From Lumbricus terrestris (Eukaryota > Annelida > Clitellata > Crassiclitellata > Lumbricidae): DNA of 64,000 bases. Numbering within the stretch: the first letter of the stretch is position 1; each line of letters begins with the position of its first letter. Of the stretch, positions 49,801 to 59,133 are shown piece after piece. Both the position numbers and the translations under genes were made by a program. The notes beneath the pieces were generated by a model. The model saw only the letters and a list, made by a program, of their open reading frames with translations. It ran no database searches and was not told where the DNA came from. The stretch spans positions 63,649,470-63,713,469 of the forward strand of contig OX457038.1 of assembly GCA_949752735.1 (NCBI GenBank), read 5' to 3'.

Positions 49801-50440
49801 CTGTCCTGTCCTGTCCTGTGTCTACGTAGACCTGGCCTGTAGTGGGCGTAACCTGTGTAGACCTGCCTGTGTCTACGTAGACCTGGCCAGTAGCAGGTGT
49901 AGACCTGCCTGTGGTTACGTAGACCTGGCCTGTAGTGGGCGTAACCTGTGTAGACCTGCCTGTGGTTACGTAGACCTGGCCTGTAGCAGGTGTAGACCTG
50001 CCTGTGGTTACGTAGACCTGGCCTGTAGCAGGTGTAGACCTGCCTGTGGTTAGGTAGACCTGGCCTGTGGTTACGTAGACCTGCCCGGTCTACCGTAGAC
50101 CTGGTCTGAAGTGGGCGTGGCCTGTAGCAGGTGTAGACCTGCCTGTGGTTACGTAGACCTGCCCGGTCTACCGTAGACCTGGCCTGAGGGGGCGTGGCCT
50201 ACGCGTGTGCTTGGCCTGTAGCAGGTGTAGACCTGCCCGGTCGACCGTAGACCTCGCCTGAAGTGGGCGTGGCCTGTAGCAGGTGTAGACCTGCCCGGTC
50301 TACCGTAGACCTGGCCTGAGGGGGCGTGGCCTACGCGTGTGCTTGGCCTGTAGTGGGCGTGGCCTGTGTCTACGTAGACCCACCTGGTCTACGTAGACCT
50401 GGCCTGAGTAGGCGTGGCCTACGCGTGCAGAGGCAGGGTA
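49770..50440. repeat. minisatellite in LTR U3 (GTCTACGTAGAC palindromes)
   Basis: (CTGT)n and then about 600 bp of irregular 35-60-bp units with GTAGACCTGGCCTGTAG, GTCTACGTAGAC (a perfect 12-bp palindrome) and GGGCGTGGCC. Ends just upstream of the TATA box. Confidence 0.9.
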
Positions 50441-50446
50441 TATAAG
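50439..50446 (+). promoter_or_regulatory. TATA box of LTR
   Basis: TATATAAG directly after the GGGCGTGGCC-containing minisatellite. Confidence 0.65.
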
Positions 50447-51941
50447 GAGGCTTGCCTCACTGTTGAGATAGTCTGACATTTTGGGGCTATAAGGCTGTTG
50501 AATTGTCTGGCTCGACTCGTGGTAAAACACGCTTCGAGTGATAACTGCTTGTAGAGCGGAGTAAGTCCTGAAACGGCCTTGAGCTAGGCGTCGGTCTTGA
50601 ATGTTCAGGTTTCCCTCTACGTGACTGAGGTTCGGTCTCCGACAACCAACACCTCCTGACGAGAACGACCGCTGGGATCCGCTGCGACGACGGTTCTACT
50701 CCGGGCGCTGCTACGACGGGTCTACTCCCTGCGCAGCCATGACGGTTCTACTCCTGGCGCAGCGACGACGGTTCTACTCCGGGCGCTGCTACGACGGGTC
50801 TACTCCCTGCGCAGCCATGACGGTTCTACTCCTGGCGCAGCGACGACGGTTCTACTCCTGGCGCTGCCACGACGATTCTACTCCTAGCGCTGCAGCGACC
50901 CCTGACGTTCTGCAGGCGCTATCGACGCTGCTGCGATCTTAACGACGAATTGACGTTCCGCATTGACAATTGCTGCGAACAGTGGTGCATTAATCCGGAC
51001 TGTGGCGCTACAGAAACTGCTCCGAACATTGCTCCGAACATTGCTCCGAACCATGGCGCTACAGAAATTGACTGTGAAAACTGCATAGACCTTTTTGTTC
51101 TTCAAATAAATGAGCTTAAGCCTAGTCGGCTAGTCTTCAGTCTACAGCTGAAGCCTGATCCCGCGGACAAGACGACGATACCCTGACGACTAGGGCTGGT
51201 GTTCGGCTCCTGGTGTTTTTGCCCAGCCCTGGTCCGCTACAGTATGAAACAAGAAATTCGCTTTCTTTAAGAGCTGAATTTGCCAGAACAAGCTCCCGTA
51301 AATTTTTTATAAGGTGTAGGGGTCGTTTGTTATGGAATAGTTTGCCACAAAGCCTTAAAGCTTCTCCTAATATTAACCTATTTAAAATAAACCTACGAAA
51401 ATGGCTAATAGATGCCCATAACTGATATTAAATACTTCATTTAAATACGCTCTCTCTGTATAGTGAGTTGGATCGATGTGCCTGTCTCCTTGCTGTGATG
51501 TTATGATAACCGTGATTAACTCTACTCATCTACTGTTACTTTGATTTTTCATCAAATTGTGGTGTGTATCTGTCAAAATTATTTAATAGATTGTTTGGGG
51601 GCCCTTCTAGCGGGATTTCCTACCTTCTGGGTCTCCATTTGTGTCCACTATTGCACGAGTTTTTTTTATAACCTCGCATTCCAGGTCTAGGGATAATTGT
51701 CCGCACTGATATCACTTAGCCTTAGAACCACTAGGTTTAAACAATCCTTACCTGTGTGAATAATTTATGTTAACTAATTAAGTTATTGGATTGATTAATG
51801 TCTAACAACTTGGTGATACTTGAAATGTTTCGTGTAACTTTTGTTCTTGACTTGGTGTGCTTGTTGTTGTTACAAACGGACCAATAAAAATTGATTGATT
51901 GATTGATTGCCTGCCATTCCTTCGCCGCCATTCAATACACA

Positions 51942-52272
51942 AGTAGGGGACAACTGGATCAGATAAACCAAGACAAAAGAATTGCGGGGGGTCAGAGGTC
52001 AAAAGATAAACCAACAATAGAATGCGAAGATAAACCAACAATGGGCGAGAAGTAAGACCAACAATAGAAGCATGACGTCAGCAACAGATGTGGTAATCGA
52101 CACCCCTTTTAATGCCTGGATTTCTTAGACCAGTGGTTTATAAATCGACACACTTGACTGAGCACTGGAGGCTGAGGTGGCAGGCCCCACCCCCACCCCA
52201 CCCCCACCTGGCTTCGCCAGGGGGAATTTCTGCTGATGCGGCAGATGCTGCAGCTGCTGTAGCAGCTGCTAT
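51942..52272. repeat. left terminal inverted repeat of Polinton-like element
   Basis: 331 bp matching 60917-61239 inverted. The outer 41 bp and the 51940s-52140s part are nearly identical; a segment about 42-90 bp from the end has diverged. The inner end is rich in GCTGCTG. Contains an inward-facing TTTATAAAT. Confidence 0.92.
52137..52145 (+). promoter_or_regulatory. inward TATA-like box in left TIR
   Basis: TTTATAAAT, also present in the right TIR (61044-61052, minus) facing the gene block. On this side it faces non-coding repeats. Confidence 0.4.
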
Positions 52273-52960
52273 GGGTATAGCTGTTTAAAAACCAGTATTA
52301 TAATATTTGATGATACATAGGCAGACAAACAGGCAGTGACACGAATCTAACCACAGATACCCGCTCTACAGTGGTATTGTCTGAACCACCTACTGAAATC
52401 GAGCCCCATCTCCACCCCACGCCCCCACCCCACGCAGACTGGCTGGATTGACCAGCGGTATTTCCCATTCTGCTGCAGCTTCTGCTGCTGTAGCGGCCTT
52501 TGCTGCATCATGGGTATAGCTTTTTTAAAAACCACCATTATAATAGACGAAAAAACACAGGCAGACAAACAGGAACTACCACGCACGTAACCACAGACCA
52601 ACACACAGACTCTACGGTGGCATTGAACCACCTGCCGAAATCAATAGCATTACTAATGACTGCTGATGCGGGTCAACCCCGCTGGCAAAGGATAAGCATG
52701 GTCGCACAGCGCTTTTGATCAGCTCTTTGCACTGTAACGCCACAGTTGATGTACTTGAGCATGCATAGACAGACAAGCGGTAATACTGAACGACACACAC
52801 ACACACACACCTTCTGCCGCTCGAGCTGCAGCAGCCAAGTCAAGCATGGATGCACAGCTCTTTTGATCAATTCTTTGCATTGTAACGCTGCATTTGATGT
52901 AGCTGTACATGTATAGACAGACACACATTAATAATGGCCAACACACACGAACACACACAC
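52190..52960. repeat. subterminal imperfect tandem repeats
   Basis: Unit 52190-52400 is repeated at 52400-52650 (GGGTATAGCT, AAAAACCA, CAGGCAGACAAACAGG, TCTACRGTGG). Two more degenerate units of about 150 bp follow (52670-52810 and 52815-52960; CAGCKCTTTTGATCA and TGCAYTGTAACGC). Found only at this end of the element. Confidence 0.8.
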
Positions 52961-53385
52961 ACACACACTATGAGCTGTCATTGCATTTCCAATCATTTGC
53001 TTAGGACATAGAATCACGATTGTAGGAAATGACATTGGTCATCCACATAATTTAAAAAAAATCAGACATTTTACAAGAAGCGCTAAGACCTGCATACACA
53101 AGGGCATTCATTCGAGCTATTTCCCCTCTACCCTAGCTCTTGCAGCAGTAGCACAGACAGCCCGCATTTGTGTATATATATATAAATAGACACGCTATTA
53201 TAGAGTAGAAACACCATCACAATGTCACAAGACACACGGTAAACGTATAATTATAATACAGAGCGAATACGCGGAGCTAATGAAAGATCCAGCCATTATG
53301 ATGTGAAGCGATCACCTTACTTTTTCTACATACTAGCATATATTTCAGAATCATATAAGTCCTTTCTTTAACACATGCTAATACG
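52961..53385. other. non-coding part of Polinton-like element
   Basis: No open frame; lies where a polymerase gene would be expected if one had been deleted. Confidence 0.6.
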
Positions 53386-53690
53386 CATTTCAATGTAATC
53401 GCGAAAGACCCCAACAGCATAGCTATATGGCAGACGTATGGTATTTGTATATACAATATCCCTTATAGGGCTTTTCGTGCCATATTATAATACACATTTC
53501 AATGTAATCGCGAAAGACCCCAACAGCATAGCTATATGGCAGACGTATGGTATTTGTGTATACAATATCCCTTATAGGGCTTTTCGTGCCATATTATAAT
53601 ACACATTTCAATGTAATAGTGAAAGACGCCAAAAGCAACGCTCTATGGTATATGGCTAGTATTTGTACATACAATGGTAGAAATCACCAC
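53386..53690. repeat. 109-bp tandem repeat, about 2.5 copies
   Basis: CATTTCAATGTAATCGCGAAAGACC starts at 53386, 53495 and 53604 (109-bp steps). Each full unit ends with TATCCCTTATAGGGCTTTTCG. Immediately downstream of the protease gene. Confidence 0.92.
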
Positions 53691-53783
53691 CGTCACAAGA
53701 CACATGGCAAACGCAATGAAAGAACACAAAGCTTTTATTTTCAACAGCGTTTTATTGGTACATCTTAGAAACAAAGCGATGCG

Positions 53784-54203
53784 TTAAAAAGTCATTAAGA
53801 CCGGTGTCGCTTGAGAACATGTTGCAAACGGCATTAACATTGTAACCTCTACATCTATGCATTGCATAAAAATGCAATAATGTCCACAATATCTACTGCT
53901 TATACTCTGGAGCTGGTGACCAGTGTAGATCCAAGACGAACAATGTCTGTGTAAAAATGTTCTGAATGGTATGTCTGGGGCTCTGCCAAAAGAGTCAAAA
54001 AATTCGCCATATGTGGAACTTTCGATGTACAGCACTACCCAATGTATTCCCGGTTGACCATATCTATCTGTATTGCATACAATGATACTAGGTTTATTTC
54101 TATGGATCCTAGTCGGAAGGCGGTCGCTAGCGAAAACGCCCAAGAACATGGAGGAGCACTTTTTATCTCTTCGCAAAAACTTTTCTAAGGTGAGGCCATC
54201 CAT
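53784..54203 (-). CDS. adenain-like cysteine protease, frameshifted near the C-terminus
   Basis: Maturation protease of the adenovirus/Polinton (C5, Ulp1-like) type, which cleaves capsid precursors inside virions. The catalytic set is visible: His54 (GIHWVVLYIE), Asp70 (EFFDSFG), Gln99 and Cys106 (QSISSRYCGHYC). The seven-residue step from Gln to Cys equals that in adenain (Gln115/Cys122). The core up to residue 118 is normal. Near residue 119-121 (about 53840-53852) the frame appears to shift: another minus-strand frame continues with family-like sequence to a stop at 53752, overlapping an AATAAA signal (53751-53756). The annotated 139-residue frame therefore ends in unrelated residues. All catalytic residues lie before the break. 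It is the last gene of the block, 14 bp after the capsid gene. A sequencing error could explain the shift. Confidence 0.85.
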   Translation of the reverse strand: MDGLTLEKFLRRDKKCSSMFLGVFASDRLPTRIHRNKPSIIVCNTDRYGQPGIHWVVLYIESSTYGEFFDSFGRAPDIPFRTFLHRHCSSWIYTGHQLQSISSRYCGHYCIFMQCIDVEVTMLMPFATCSQATPVLMTF

Positions 54204-54217
54204 CTTGTTCTTCTTCT

Positions 54218-55540
54218 TTAGTTGGTGTAGTCGAAAAGAACGTTGCGAGATCTATCTATTTCCAATATGTTTTCAAATTCTGCGAAGGCTATAACATTGA
54301 TGGTAGCTTCCAAGGGCTGGGCAAATTTAATATCGACTCTTACATTGCCACTTTTCAGAAGGTTAAAATGGCCGCCCTCTGCTAAATCGGGTGTTAAATC
54401 GAATGCGTACAAGCAATAGCCGTGCGCGTAATCTTCTCTGCTTATGTCGTTGTCTTCGTTTCTCTGCCACTTGCCAGTGCCCATAAAGAGCGAAGCATAT
54501 GCATTCACAAACTGCCTAGTTGCAAAGTTAGTTTCCAAAGGTTTTATACTTTGCTGCTGACCGTCCAGGTATACTTTTAATTGAGATAGATTCATGTGTT
54601 TGAAATTGAATGGATTCTTCGTGTAGCTCCCGTTGAATGAGTCATTATCGATGCAACCAAAAACAATGCGAGTCGGAATCTGACCGGTGAAAAGACACTC
54701 TTGCGTAACATCCAGATTCCCTCTTGGAACCGTAAAAGTCTTGCAAACAGCCCTTCGAATGGGAAATTTCAGATTTCCAATCTCTAAAGCTTTGGCGTGC
54801 GCGAGAAAGACTGATGGACTTAACTTGACTTTTCTGACGTACAATTTACATTCCAATATTTTTACTTTGTATGCAGCACCAGCCGCCGAGGACATCAGAC
54901 AGAATGAATCTTTATTTCTTACGAACCGTATTTTTATATTAATGTCATTTGGCAAGAACTTTTCCTGGAAGAATAGATCGCTGTGAATGCCACCCAACAT
55001 ATCCACAACACGGCCTCCATCGGTCAGAGCGCTACGCTTTTTGAAGCCTATATTGGTACCGGCATCGTCGTGAGGATTGGTTTCTTCGAAGCGGCTGGCA
55101 GTGTCCTTGTAAAAGAGAGCAGAGGTGAGTTGAGAATTTTTGCTTGCTGCGCCATAGCTGAGCAGGGTCTCGAGATAACTTCTATACGCATACGTGTTGT
55201 TTGATGAAGTGACAAGAGTGTCGTTTAGAGTGATGTCACCTTCGGAAAAAAGGCTGTGTAGGAAAAGATTGACTGGCCCAACATCATCTCCAGCATCTGT
55301 AGCATCATTATTCGCCCGAACGATAGACGCTCTGACGTACAACTGTGTGTTAGACAGATCCAGGTAATCTTGACCTGCTCCCGATATGCTAAATTCTATA
55401 GGCGTGCCCTGTGATATCGTTGCTATTGGATTATATTCCACATACGAGCCAGATTCTATGCTGGTCTGCGTAGGGGGAACGCTGAAAAGGTCCAGTTCGC
55501 TCTTTGCACACTCGCAAGATTGGGGGTGAACGAAGGCCAT
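54218..55540 (-). CDS. major capsid protein (Polinton hexon-like)
   Basis: A 440-residue protein of the family annotated in many invertebrate genomes as F54H12.2-like, which in Polintons corresponds to the double jelly-roll major capsid protein. It forms the shell capsomers. Family features visible: N-terminal SELDLFSVPPTQTSIESGSY, then GAGQDYLDLSNTQLYV, NTYAYRSYLETLLSYG, and C-terminal YCLYAFDLTPDLAEGGHFNL with NVRVDIKF and a Tyr-rich end. The beta-rich alternating pattern fits a jelly roll, but the fold is inferred. It follows the VI-like gene after 2 bp. A TATA-like TATAAAGGC (minus, 55658-55666) lies about 120 bp upstream, inside the previous gene. No break is seen; the length is full. 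Confidence 0.8.
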   Translation of the reverse strand: MAFVHPQSCECAKSELDLFSVPPTQTSIESGSYVEYNPIATISQGTPIEFSISGAGQDYLDLSNTQLYVRASIVRANNDATDAGDDVGPVNLFLHSLFSEGDITLNDTLVTSSNNTYAYRSYLETLLSYGAASKNSQLTSALFYKDTASRFEETNPHDDAGTNIGFKKRSALTDGGRVVDMLGGIHSDLFFQEKFLPNDINIKIRFVRNKDSFCLMSSAAGAAYKVKILECKLYVRKVKLSPSVFLAHAKALEIGNLKFPIRRAVCKTFTVPRGNLDVTQECLFTGQIPTRIVFGCIDNDSFNGSYTKNPFNFKHMNLSQLKVYLDGQQQSIKPLETNFATRQFVNAYASLFMGTGKWQRNEDNDISREDYAHGYCLYAFDLTPDLAEGGHFNLLKSGNVRVDIKFAQPLEATINVIAFAEFENILEIDRSRNVLFDYTN

Positions 55541-55542
55541 TT

Positions 55543-55947
55543 TTAAACTATGCCAAATATATCTTCCTTGATTCTTTTCTTATTTCTTCTCAGTGAACGC
55601 TTACGTCTCTTCCGTCCGCTCCCACTCTGAACATTAAAATCTTTTGAAGATGTAAAAGCCTTTATACCTTCTGGCACGCGACGCTTGGCGGCCTCCATGA
55701 TCGGATCGCCATCCGCCACATCGTTCGCAATCTGAAGACCTGTTCTCAAGGCTTGTTTACCAAGGGCTTTAGCACCAGTCTGTATAAGTGGCCATGCACT
55801 TCTAAAGAGCCCGCTAAGAAAACTACCAATTCCATGACCGCGCTGAAGGCGTGCACCCTGAAAAAATGGCATGCCATTTCCGCTTTGCTGCATATAGTAG
55901 TCTTCGTACGCCAAACGACTTGCATCACAGCAGAATGGTTTTTTCAT
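55543..55947 (-). CDS. protein VI-like minor capsid/membrane-active protein
   Basis: 134 residues. Residues 40-72 form an amphipathic/hydrophobic stretch (GSFLSGLFRSAWPLIQTGAK) followed by ALGKQALRTG, the arrangement known from adenovirus protein VI and its Polinton counterparts. A basic tail follows (residues 112-127, RKRRKRSLRRNKKR). The pattern Gln-x-Gly-x-Gly occurs three times (residues 21-25, 35-39 and 107-111) and resembles the adenain cleavage rule, so the element protease probably trims both ends. The start codon overlaps the stop of the upstream penton-like gene (ATGA). TATAAGG (minus, 56037-56043) lies about 90 bp upstream. The role is by analogy; it could also be called pX-like. 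Confidence 0.65.
   Translation of the reverse strand: MKKPFCCDASRLAYEDYYMQQSGNGMPFFQGARLQRGHGIGSFLSGLFRSAWPLIQTGAKALGKQALRTGLQIANDVADGDPIMEAAKRRVPEGIKAFTSSKDFNVQSGSGRKRRKRSLRRNKKRIKEDIFGIV
55658..55666 (-). promoter_or_regulatory. TATA-like box before capsid gene
   Basis: TATAAAGGC on the minus strand, about 120 bp before the capsid ATG and inside the VI-like gene. Confidence 0.4.
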
Positions 55948-56768
55948 TGTAAAAGATATGGAATTTTACAGTGTCTGAAATGTAGTGTAACGATGCACTT
56001 TCCACTTTCGAATGAAACTGGTTTGCCAGTGTCCGTCCTTATATGCAATTCTATAGAGTCGAAATTCTTCTGCTGCAGAGGTTTGTAAATGGGCTTTTCG
56101 TAGATGGTGCGCACGTTGTCGCCTGCATTTCCACCGATGTTAACGATTCTGAGTAATGGCGCCTTTGTATCCCCAACAGGGACATGTTCAAGTACGTCAC
56201 AATAAATATATAAAGAAGAAAAGCCACGATTTATGTCGCAAGTTCTATCACCAACAAACTCGAAAATGGCCTCGTCGTCCTGGCCGTAGTTGAGAATTGG
56301 CATCTGCTCAGCATCGATGCCAAGTATCGAACATAATGCACGCGAAAAATGAATCTTTGTTCCTTTGTTTATATCGCCCGTCAATCTTTTCGATACGATA
56401 TCGTATCTAAATTTTGGAAATTCGAGCAAATAATTTTCCTCGGCAACCTCTCTTATAAATTTGTTTATGTAATCGATAAGTTGCTGCGCTGTTTCGTAGT
56501 AGCCGGCCGGAATCCAACGTCTTTTAAATATAGGATTGCTTTGCATCGATCCACTTTCGGTGAACGTGGCGTGCGTGTACGTTATTCCGCCTTCTTGGCG
56601 TTCTAAATTGTTCCACGTATGAGGATAATATATTTCCAGAAGAGCAACCTCCCAATCGCCGCTTAGAGAAATGGGATTCTCCAGACGCGTTGTAAATTGC
56701 GCGACAGTATTATTCGGGTAAAATGCCGTGGAGCTGTTGCTAGGCAGCGTCAGATAGAAGTGCGCCAT
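55944..56768 (-). CDS. penton-like minor capsid protein, paralog B
   Basis: 274 residues, clearly homologous to the adjacent gene 56772-57641. Shared segments: HFYLTLPSNSS at the N-terminus, GDWEVALLEIYYPHTWNN, AGYYET, a C-terminal block with GDTKAPLLRIVNIGG, QQKNFDSIELHIRTD and VTLHFRHCK. The family recurs in Polinton-like elements next to the major capsid gene and is the best candidate for the single jelly-roll vertex protein. That assignment is inference. Only 3 bp separate it from paralog A, and 4 bp overlap with the VI-like gene. Compared with paralog A it lacks about 15 residues in the middle (around an acidic, Trp-rich loop in A). Intact. Confidence 0.65.
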   Translation of the reverse strand: MAHFYLTLPSNSSTAFYPNNTVAQFTTRLENPISLSGDWEVALLEIYYPHTWNNLERQEGGITYTHATFTESGSMQSNPIFKRRWIPAGYYETAQQLIDYINKFIREVAEENYLLEFPKFRYDIVSKRLTGDINKGTKIHFSRALCSILGIDAEQMPILNYGQDDEAIFEFVGDRTCDINRGFSSLYIYCDVLEHVPVGDTKAPLLRIVNIGGNAGDNVRTIYEKPIYKPLQQKNFDSIELHIRTDTGKPVSFESGKCIVTLHFRHCKIPYLLQ

Positions 56769-56771
56769 TAT

Positions 56772-57641
56772 TTACTGAAGACTGAAATTTTTGCACTGTC
56801 TGAAATGAAGCACAACGAACGACTTCCCATGCTCGAATGGAATGACATTACCATTATCGCCTCTCATATATATTTCTATCGATTCGAAATTCTTCTGCTG
56901 AATAGGTACGTATATAGCGGACTTGTACAAGACGTGCACATTATCGGCGCTTTTATCTTCTATATTAACTATGCGAAGTAAGGGGGCTTTCGAATCGCCA
57001 AGCGCGACAGATTCAACCAGATTGCAATACATGTATATATGTGAAAAGCTCGGATTTATATCGCATCCGTAATCAGATTCCCAGTCCCAATCTGGAACCT
57101 CCTCCCAAGCTTTAATATAATCCTCGTAACGCTCATGGTAAAAATAAGTGCCGTAATTGTTGTTTTCGACAACTTTATGTCTTTCCTCTATACCTAAAAT
57201 ATTGCACAGATGTGATGAGAAGGTTACGCGCGCAGCGAGATTGATCTTGCCATGGACTCTTTTAGTTATCGCATCATATCTAAATTTCGGATATTTCTCG
57301 AGCGAATGCAATTCGGCAGCATCCTCTATATTCTTATTTATCGCATCTACTATAGCATGAATATTTTCGTAATATCCGGCGGGCAGCTGCCAAGAGTGGT
57401 GAATCGTTGTGCATACTGCGTCGATGCTTCCTCTTTTAGGAGCTTGGTCAAATGTAAAGCCGCCCTGGCCACTTTGCACGTTGTACCACGTGTGCGGGTA
57501 TTGCATTTGCAGAAGTCCGACTTCCCAGCGACCTTTGAGGGAGATGGCATTTTCCAACTTCGTTGTAAAGTGGGCTGTAGTATTGTCGGGAAAATGCTGC
57601 ATGGAACTTTTGCTTGGAAGAGTAAGATAAAAATGCGACAT
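56772..57641 (-). CDS. penton-like minor capsid protein, paralog A
   Basis: 289 residues from the Met of MSHFYLTLPS; an upstream in-frame Met at 57653 adds four residues not matched in the paralog. Shares with 55944-56768 the N-terminal FYLTLPS, the WEVGLLQMQYPHTWYN block and the C-terminal GDSKAPLLRIVNIED, QQKNFESIEIYMRGD and VVLHFRQCK. It has an extra acidic, Trp-rich loop (AWEEVPDWDWESDYG) before a conserved CDINPSFSHIYMYC segment. A tandem duplicate kept in the element; the difference in the loop suggests the two proteins have separate jobs, for example vertex base and fibre-bearing form, or a heteromer. Function assigned by position and family only. Lies 39 bp downstream of the integrase gene. 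Confidence 0.65.
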   Translation of the reverse strand: MSHFYLTLPSKSSMQHFPDNTTAHFTTKLENAISLKGRWEVGLLQMQYPHTWYNVQSGQGGFTFDQAPKRGSIDAVCTTIHHSWQLPAGYYENIHAIVDAINKNIEDAAELHSLEKYPKFRYDAITKRVHGKINLAARVTFSSHLCNILGIEERHKVVENNNYGTYFYHERYEDYIKAWEEVPDWDWESDYGCDINPSFSHIYMYCNLVESVALGDSKAPLLRIVNIEDKSADNVHVLYKSAIYVPIQQKNFESIEIYMRGDNGNVIPFEHGKSFVVLHFRQCKNFSLQ

Positions 57642-57680
57642 TGTCGTTCGCACACTCTGACAGACTGTGCGAAATTCTTG

Positions 57681-58709
57681 CTAGACTTTGAATATATCCT
57701 GAGTCCACGAGTTGAACTTGTCTTCGTAGCCTTTCCATTTGACAAAATACTCTGTCTTCCCGCGCCGCTTACGACTTTTCAGAATTTTTTCGATCGTGTA
57801 AATATCATCTTCCTTTAAAATTCTTTGCAACTCAAACTCGTAGAATTTACCCTTTATTTTTTCGCCACTTAAATCTTCGAGCTCATTGGTTACGGGGTCT
57901 GTAGGCACGCGACTTACAATCTTAAAGATTTCCGTCGACCAGCTCGGCAAGTATCCCTTCTGGAATGCTATCCTGGCCTTTGCGATTCTAACCTTATCGT
58001 TCACTTCGTATTTCCTATTGGCAGGGCGCTTCTTCTGGCCGTACAATCGTTTTATAATAATATTTTCGTTATCCTTAGAAACCTGGTTGGGTGGCATGGC
58101 TATAGATCTATGATGTGTGTTGTTGTACGAATGAATGAGATCTTGTAAAATATCTATATACCTATACGTATTCTTATAAGTAAAGTATTTCCACATCCTG
58201 GTCTTAAGAGTTCTATTGAATCGTTCGACCACAGAGGCCTTTATGTCACTATTTTCGGACGTGTAAAAGCGAATGGAATTTTTACGTAGCATGGATTGAA
58301 AGCTTTTATTAAGAAATTCTGATCCCTTGTCAGTCTGCAAATTAGCCGACTGTCTATCTAAAAGAATGGATGAAAAGGCCTCGGTCAGGTCCGCACCGGA
58401 CTTTGTTTTTAGCGGGACAGCCCAGGCATATTTAGACAAGACATCTATACAGGTTAAAATGTATTTATTTTTATCGTTATGTTTCGCCAATGCCGAAAGA
58501 TCGGCCAAGTCCGCTTGCCACAGATTGTCAATACCTGGCGCGAAAGTTTTTCGCCTTCTAAAGTTAAGCCTAACAGGTTTATGTAACGTGAATGCATCTT
58601 GTTTAATCAACCAATTTTTAACGTCTTTATTTTTAAAGTCAGAATGTTTTTTAAATGTTGACAAGCCGGCGAAGCTTCCGGGCGTCTTGGGGTCGAAGTA
58701 CGACTCCAT
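57681..58709 (-). CDS. Polinton integrase (DDE, chromodomain)
   Basis: 342-residue retroviral-type integrase that inserts the element and makes the 6-bp target duplication. The catalytic triad is visible: Asp67 (LWQADLADL), Asp127 (LQTDKGSEFLN) and Glu162 (ASVVERFNRTLK). An SH3-like basic region follows (KYEVNDKVRIAKARIAFQKG). Residues 302-342 are a chromodomain (YTIEKILKSR, EYFVKWKGYEDKFNSW) with cage aromatics Tyr304, Trp325 and Trp335, so insertion could be steered to methylated chromatin. A zinc-binding HHCC head is not obvious in the first 60 residues. Its ATG overlaps the stop of the upstream gene by one base (TGATG). Full length and without breaks, which suggests recent activity. Confidence 0.95.
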   Translation of the reverse strand: MESYFDPKTPGSFAGLSTFKKHSDFKNKDVKNWLIKQDAFTLHKPVRLNFRRRKTFAPGIDNLWQADLADLSALAKHNDKNKYILTCIDVLSKYAWAVPLKTKSGADLTEAFSSILLDRQSANLQTDKGSEFLNKSFQSMLRKNSIRFYTSENSDIKASVVERFNRTLKTRMWKYFTYKNTYRYIDILQDLIHSYNNTHHRSIAMPPNQVSKDNENIIIKRLYGQKKRPANRKYEVNDKVRIAKARIAFQKGYLPSWSTEIFKIVSRVPTDPVTNELEDLSGEKIKGKFYEFELQRILKEDDIYTIEKILKSRKRRGKTEYFVKWKGYEDKFNSWTQDIFKV

Positions 58710-59097
58710 CAGTAAGTCAGCCAGGCCGAAGAAGATGATGTTAAGGAGGGAAGCTGCTGTTTACCGTGAATGCTCTTTGTCGTAACTGCTGTCGATTCGT
58801 CTGTGAATTCGTTAATATAGGACCAGCGTTCTTGATTTCCTATCAGCTCGCGAGGTATGTTTGAATCTTTGAGAGCGTCGGCCAAGAGTCGCCAACCGGT
58901 TGGTGGCGAAGATGTTGTGCGTTTTCTCATAAGATCGTTCACCAAATCGACCATGTGTGTTTTCGGAATAGTTGCATCCTTCAAAATAAGTTCACCTTTA
59001 GAATTCCAGGCCACGTCGGGATTGTTCTTCATGTGCGATAAAAGACGAGCAGCCTGTGTTTTCCATTTCTTTGGAACTGTTTCCAAGACTTGTTTCT

Positions 59098-59133
<36 letters not shown>

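Larger units (their letters stand above)
49754..51241 (+). mobile_element. solo LTR inserted in LINE
   Basis: 1,488 bp from TGTTGAAA to CCGCTACA, with duplication GTAT (49750-49753 and 51242-51245). A TATA box (50439-50446) follows a long minisatellite; AATAAA at 51105-51110 could end the R region. It contains a 78-bp tandem duplication (about 50740-50900) and no internal retrotransposon genes. Confidence 0.85.
49650..51908 (+). pseudogene. 5'-truncated LINE, split by a solo LTR
   Basis: The frame LPDEFANLFKSSLHFYS before the LTR continues after it as ETRNSLSLRAEF and RLLWNSLPQSLKASPN, ending at 51425. The 3' UTR runs to an (ATTG)n tail at 51885-51908. The reading frame closes perfectly when the LTR and one 4-bp duplication are removed, which confirms both features. 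Confidence 0.9.

Noticed and set aside
49770..50440. Centromeric or subtelomeric satellite
   Set aside because: The array lies inside an LTR that is bounded by GTAT duplications within a LINE.
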